Notes under the pieces: model-generated | Seen by the model: only the letters and a program-made list of their open reading frames with translations | Databases searched by the model: none | Told to the model about the DNA's origin: nothing | Source: DATKBT01 sp035546295 | Lineage (GTDB): Bacteria; Acidobacteriota; Thermoanaerobaculia; Multivoradales; Multivoraceae | Length of the DNA stretch: 64,000 nucleotides | Direction of reading: 5' to 3' | Assembly: GCA_035546295.1 (NCBI GenBank) | Contig: DATKBT010000167.1 | Coordinates: 1 to 64,000 of the forward strand | In this document: positions 62,001 to 64,000 of the stretch, piece after piece | Layout: every line of letters starts with the position of its first letter | Position numbering within the stretch: the first letter of the stretch is position 1 | Made by a program: the position numbers and the translations under genes

Positions 62001-62547
62001 CGCCGCGCACCGCGAACACCCCGACGTCGGCGACCAACTCGCTGCGGCGGTAGCCGTAGCGCACGAGGTGCGAGGCCAGCGCTTCGGGCGGCTGCTCCTG
62101 TCCGGCGACGATCTCGAGCGTGGCTCGCGCGAAGCTCGCCCTCGGCGGAAGCCGTCGGAACAGAGCGCGCGGCGTGCACACGACCCAGGGCTGGTCGGTG
62201 GTGCGCATCGCATCGAGCGCCACCGCCTCCTGGGAGCGGACCAGCAGCGACGCCTCGGTCTCCTGGTACGGCGTGAGCGGCGGCGACGGGAAGTAGAGCG
62301 CCGTCGCCTCAGGGATCGTCAGCTGAGCGGTCTCGAGCCAGGCGAGCGCGTCCGACTCACGAGGCACGATCGCCAGCAGCGGCCGCCGCCGCTCGCGCGC
62401 GAGCAGGCCGCACACCCAGCCGGCGGCGGTCACCGGCAGACCGTGGACCCATCGCGCGCCTTCCCTCAGCTGCTCGAAGGGCGAGCTTCGGGCGAGGCGC
62501 CGGCTCGGTTCGAGCCACGGATCGCGCTCGCTGATCAACGCCGTCAC
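59050..62547 (-). CDS. mfd: Transcription-repair coupling factor
   Basis: 1165 residues, full length. It removes stalled RNA polymerase at lesions and recruits UvrA. UvrB-homology module at the N-terminus (VRGGVFDLYPPGEPRPVRLDLFGD), RNA-polymerase-interacting domain (VGEYVVHEDHGIGQYTGM), RecG-like translocase with Walker A near Lys652 (DVGFGKTEVAMRAAF), DEEQ box (VVDEEQRFG), SATPVPRTL, and motif VI QLRGRVGRS, then the C-terminal TRCF domain. It lies between ftsB and two foldase genes. Confidence 0.97.
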   Translation of the reverse strand: MTALISERDPWLEPSRRLARSSPFEQLREGARWVHGLPVTAAGWVCGLLARERRRPLLAIVPRESDALAWLETAQLTIPEATALYFPSPPLTPYQETEASLLVRSQEAVALDAMRTTDQPWVVCTPRALFRRLPPRASFARATLEIVAGQEQPPEALASHLVRYGYRRSELVADVGVFAVRGGVFDLYPPGEPRPVRLDLFGDVVESLRRFDPVSQRSAEELERLRVLPMSLVPAGLEQAEELAELLRERAGARDGTEAAERIAALERGETFPGWENYLPALGPEAKGGESTDLASLLEGALVVAVEPELLRQEAKHHREVLESDFRGRREQGRLSLPPSELTLELHQVQAVIDGAELCLGEPLDGGASVSFGAIETERLVGQFPRFPREVAIARERGERVFLVSPGAHHQRLGEVLRGRDLTIGPDGVELIAGELRRGFRLPAAGVSVWGEEQLFPSRGRVLASERLRPFLSGLRDLKVGEYVVHEDHGIGQYTGMRSLERSTAGADLPPALAGMAEVDASPLEVMEITYSDGRTLLLPLDRLDQIQRYSGIEGATPRLDRLGGSSWAKKKSRVRRSLQKLAVDLLKLYAERELARAPAALPDSDGLHQFEAAFEYDETDDQLAAARSIKEDLEKTRPMDRLLVGDVGFGKTEVAMRAAFKMVESGYQVAVLAPTTILADQHLQTFRERFSGFPVNVEMISRFRSPAEVREIRERLERGQVDILIGTHRLLGRDIELPRLGLLVVDEEQRFGVGQKEKLKELRKNVHVLAMSATPVPRTLQLSLAGVRDLSTIESPPKDRMAVETKILPFSEELVREVIDFERERGGQIYYVYNRVEDIERIAAFLRELVPDLRLTVGHGQLDEAELARRMREFKAGEMDLLLATTIIENGIDIPNVNTMIVHRADRFGLAQLYQLRGRVGRSDQLAFCYLLVPPDTILTEVARRRLLAIREFSELGAGFRVAARDLEIRGAGNLLGAEQSGHIAELGIETYLKMLEDCVRELRGETTEAAPSAHLDLPVVATIPKEYVAETNLRMEIYRRFAAGDESGERIVDELRDRFGPPPESVATLARLADLKRLAERLRVQSIRAKKSSLVFQLRRDARIDVEVLIGLVSEREDASFSPDGVLTLGGVPPGESLSVALETLAAISRDPASPGVPEGAPS

Positions 62548-62556
62548 CGCCGGCTC

Positions 62557-62940
62557 TCAGGGTTCTTCGACTGGAGCCTGGGGAGGCAGGACGACCACGA
62601 CGTCGTCCGGTCGCACCAGACCGAGCTCCTCGCGGGCGAGACGTTCGAGCGTCACCGGATCCTCGCGCAGCAGCTCGATCCGACGCTCGAGCTCGACGAT
62701 CCGCGCCTCGGCCTCGCCGATCTCGGTGGCGAGCTCGGCCGTCCTCGCCCGCGCGCGGCCCAGGTCGCGGAAGCTGCGCGCGCCCGCCAACACCATCGCG
62801 AGCAGGAGCGCGCCGACCATGACTCCGACCGCCCAGGAGATCCCGGGCGACATCGGGCGCTCCCGTCGAGAGGCCGCGGGCCCGCGGAACCGCTCGTGCT
62901 CCGGGTCGGGCGGCCGCGCGGTTCGCTGGTCGGAAGGCAT
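62557..62940 (-). CDS. ftsB: FtsB/DivIC-like septum formation initiator
   Basis: 127 residues from ATG 62940. A polar N-terminus of about 30 residues, one membrane helix (about 34-54), a coiled coil (ARTAELATEIGEAEARIVELERRIELL), and the DivIC signature RLAREELGLVRPDDVVVVL. FtsB joins FtsL and FtsQ in the divisome; both are encoded in the dcw cluster. Nine bases separate it from mfd. Confidence 0.88.
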   Translation of the reverse strand: MPSDQRTARPPDPEHERFRGPAASRRERPMSPGISWAVGVMVGALLLAMVLAGARSFRDLGRARARTAELATEIGEAEARIVELERRIELLREDPVTLERLAREELGLVRPDDVVVVLPPQAPVEEP

Positions 62941-62995
62941 GGGCTCACGATAGCGAAGCGCCAGCCGATGGCTCAAGGCGTCGGCCCCGCTCGCG

Positions 62996-63024
62996 TTGAC
63001 AGTGTCTCTCTGCCGTGGGATACT
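62996..63024 (+). promoter_or_regulatory. Sigma-70 promoter of initiator tRNA
   Basis: Perfect -35 TTGACA (62996-63001), 17 bases, then GATACT (63019-63024; 4 of 6). Start near 63031, leaving a leader of about 58 bases before the tRNA. Confidence 0.8.
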
Positions 63025-63044
63025 CTACGGCCCGGCCGACGCCG

Positions 63045-63080
63045 GGGCGGCGAGAGCCGCACGGGCGGCGAGAGCCGCAC
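63045..63080 (+). repeat. Perfect 18-bp tandem repeat, two small hairpins in the tRNA leader
   Basis: GGGCGGCGAGAGCCGCAC occurs twice without a gap. Each copy forms GCGGC-GAGA-GCCGC, a stem with a GNRA tetraloop, just before the mature tRNA. Confidence 0.9.
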
Positions 63081-63088
63081 GCAAGCGA

Positions 63089-63165
<77 letters not shown>

Positions 63166-63176
63166 ACGAAGATCCG

Positions 63177-63207
63177 AACGGGAGCCGATGGCTCCCGTTT
63201 TTCGTTT
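63177..63207 (+). terminator. Rho-independent terminator after tRNA-fMet
   Basis: AACGGGAGCC-GAT-GGCTCCCGTT forms a perfect 10-bp stem with a three-base loop, followed by a T-rich tail (TTTTTCGTTT). It is the only textbook intrinsic terminator seen in the window. Confidence 0.92.
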
Positions 63208-63300
63208 CAAGGCCTATCACCTCGCCGCCGGCTCCCCCGAGCTCGAGCCGACCGTAGGGGCGCGCTCGCCCGTGTCCCCGGTTTGCGGGGCCGCCGTCCC

Positions 63301-64000
63301 TCAACGGCCGTCGACGTGCCGCGGCAGCCGCAGGGCCCAGAAGGAGGCCGCCACCATCAGGACTCCGCTCACGAGGAACGGCGAGCCCGGCCCCAGGCGC
63401 CCGAACAGGCTGCCGGCGAGCAGCGGACCGACGATGCGGGCGAGGCCGCCGACCGCCTGCTGGACTCCCAGGATCTGGCCCGTCTCGTGCGCGCGCCGGG
63501 CGCTGCGCGAGACCAGCGCGGTGGTGCACGGATAGAGGAAGGAGTTGCCGAGCGCGACCAGGGGAACCGTCCACCACAAGCCCAGCGCGCGGCCCGGCAG
63601 CGGCATGGCGAGCAACCCGGCGGCCAGCAGCAGGGCACCCAGGCGCAGCACGCGGACCTCACCCAGAGATCGCACCATCGGCCCCAGCAGGGTCACCCGC
63701 ACGACCAGCGAGAGCCCAGCGAGATAGGTGAAGAAAACCCAGATGTCGTCCTCTCCGACGCCGAATCGGTCGTCCAGGTAGAGCCCGATCACGGCGGTCA
63801 GCGCGTTGGTGGCGACCATGCCGAGGGCATAGAGCCAGATCAGGGTGTGCGCCGCCTCGCGCGGATGGGAGAAGACCCGCAGCATCGCCTCGACGATCGA
63901 CTGCGTCGCCCGCTCGGCGCTGCGCTCGCCGGGAGGCTCGGGCAGCCAGAGGAGCGCCAGCCCCAGGCTCGCAGCGCACAGCAGGGCGGCGGCGAGACCC
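63301..64000 (-). CDS. MFS transporter, C-terminal part (cut by window edge)
   Basis: The frame enters from the right edge and ends at 63301; about 233 residues are in the window. It begins within a membrane helix (LAAALLCAASLGLALLWLPEPP), then a central cytoplasmic loop (GERSAERATQSIVEAMLRVFSHP) and six helices of the C-terminal half, with SRSARRAHETGQILGVQQAVGGLARIVGPLLAG typical of TetA-like/DHA1 drug-proton antiporters. The ATG at 63885 is internal, not the start. Substrate unknown. Confidence 0.88.
   Translation of the reverse strand, partial: GLAAALLCAASLGLALLWLPEPPGERSAERATQSIVEAMLRVFSHPREAAHTLIWLYALGMVATNALTAVIGLYLDDRFGVGEDDIWVFFTYLAGLSLVVRVTLLGPMVRSLGEVRVLRLGALLLAAGLLAMPLPGRALGLWWTVPLVALGNSFLYPCTTALVSRSARRAHETGQILGVQQAVGGLARIVGPLLAGSLFGRLGPGSPFLVSGVLMVAASFWALRLPRHVDGR

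Overview
The window is GC-rich chromosomal DNA from a diderm bacterium. An acidobacterial origin is the best fit. Two adjacent genes combine an N-terminal GWxTD-like region with a C-terminal VWFA-related domain of the type typical of Acidobacteriota. The window also encodes outer-membrane beta-barrels, a DAP-type MurE and a complete division/cell-wall (dcw) cluster. Genus and species cannot be read from the sequence. There is no phage, integrase, transposase or CRISPR array; this is mostly core chromosome with an unusual amount of structured intergenic repeat.

Layout. 1-2.2 kb: tRNA-Ala(GGC) with its promoter, a small outer-membrane barrel protein and a divergent comF-type phosphoribosyltransferase. 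2.2-4.2 kb: a carboxypeptidase-regulatory-like/beta-barrel protein. 4.5-8.8 kb: a membrane histidine kinase and an NtrC-type sigma-54 activator behind a near-consensus sigma-54 promoter. 9.2-16.1 kb: prfA-prmC, murA, a lytic transglycosylase and rsmI. 16.1-19.6 kb, minus strand: an iscS-mnmA-tetR unit with overlapping stop/start codons, and an ACT-domain gene. 19.8-26.2 kb: two tandem GWxTD/VWA paralogues and maf. 26.4-29.3 kb: a small unknown gene, then a coupled eda-unknown-apgM operon. 29.4-32.3 kb: a macro-domain gene and argS. 32.4-36.5 kb, minus strand: a Ser/Thr protein kinase coupled to a fused 2-oxoacid dehydrogenase E1. 36.8-53.5 kb, minus strand: the dcw operon mraZ-rsmH-ftsL-ftsI-murE-murF-mraY-murD-ftsW-murG-murC-ftsQ-ftsA-ftsZ, with a recognisable promoter and GTGG boxes that fit MraZ binding. 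53.7-62.9 kb, minus strand: a sodium:solute symporter with a 38-residue membrane microprotein, an SGNH-like protein, two parvulin-like foldases, mfd and an ftsB-like gene. 63-64 kb: initiator tRNA with promoter and terminator, and the C-terminal part of an MFS transporter cut by the window edge.

How the genes work together. IscS supplies sulfur to MnmA for tRNA thiolation. PrmC methylates the GGQ glutamine of PrfA. RsmH and RsmI both modify C1402 of 16S rRNA. The dcw products with MurA, FtsB and the lytic transglycosylase build, divide and remodel the wall.

The most novel signal is a dispersed intergenic repeat present four times (about 11.2, 26.3, 32.3 and 36.7 kb). Every copy starts at the stop codon of a gene and in that gene's orientation. 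It folds into the same nested hairpins, and one copy has a completely different stem sequence that still pairs. No known function is assigned to it here.
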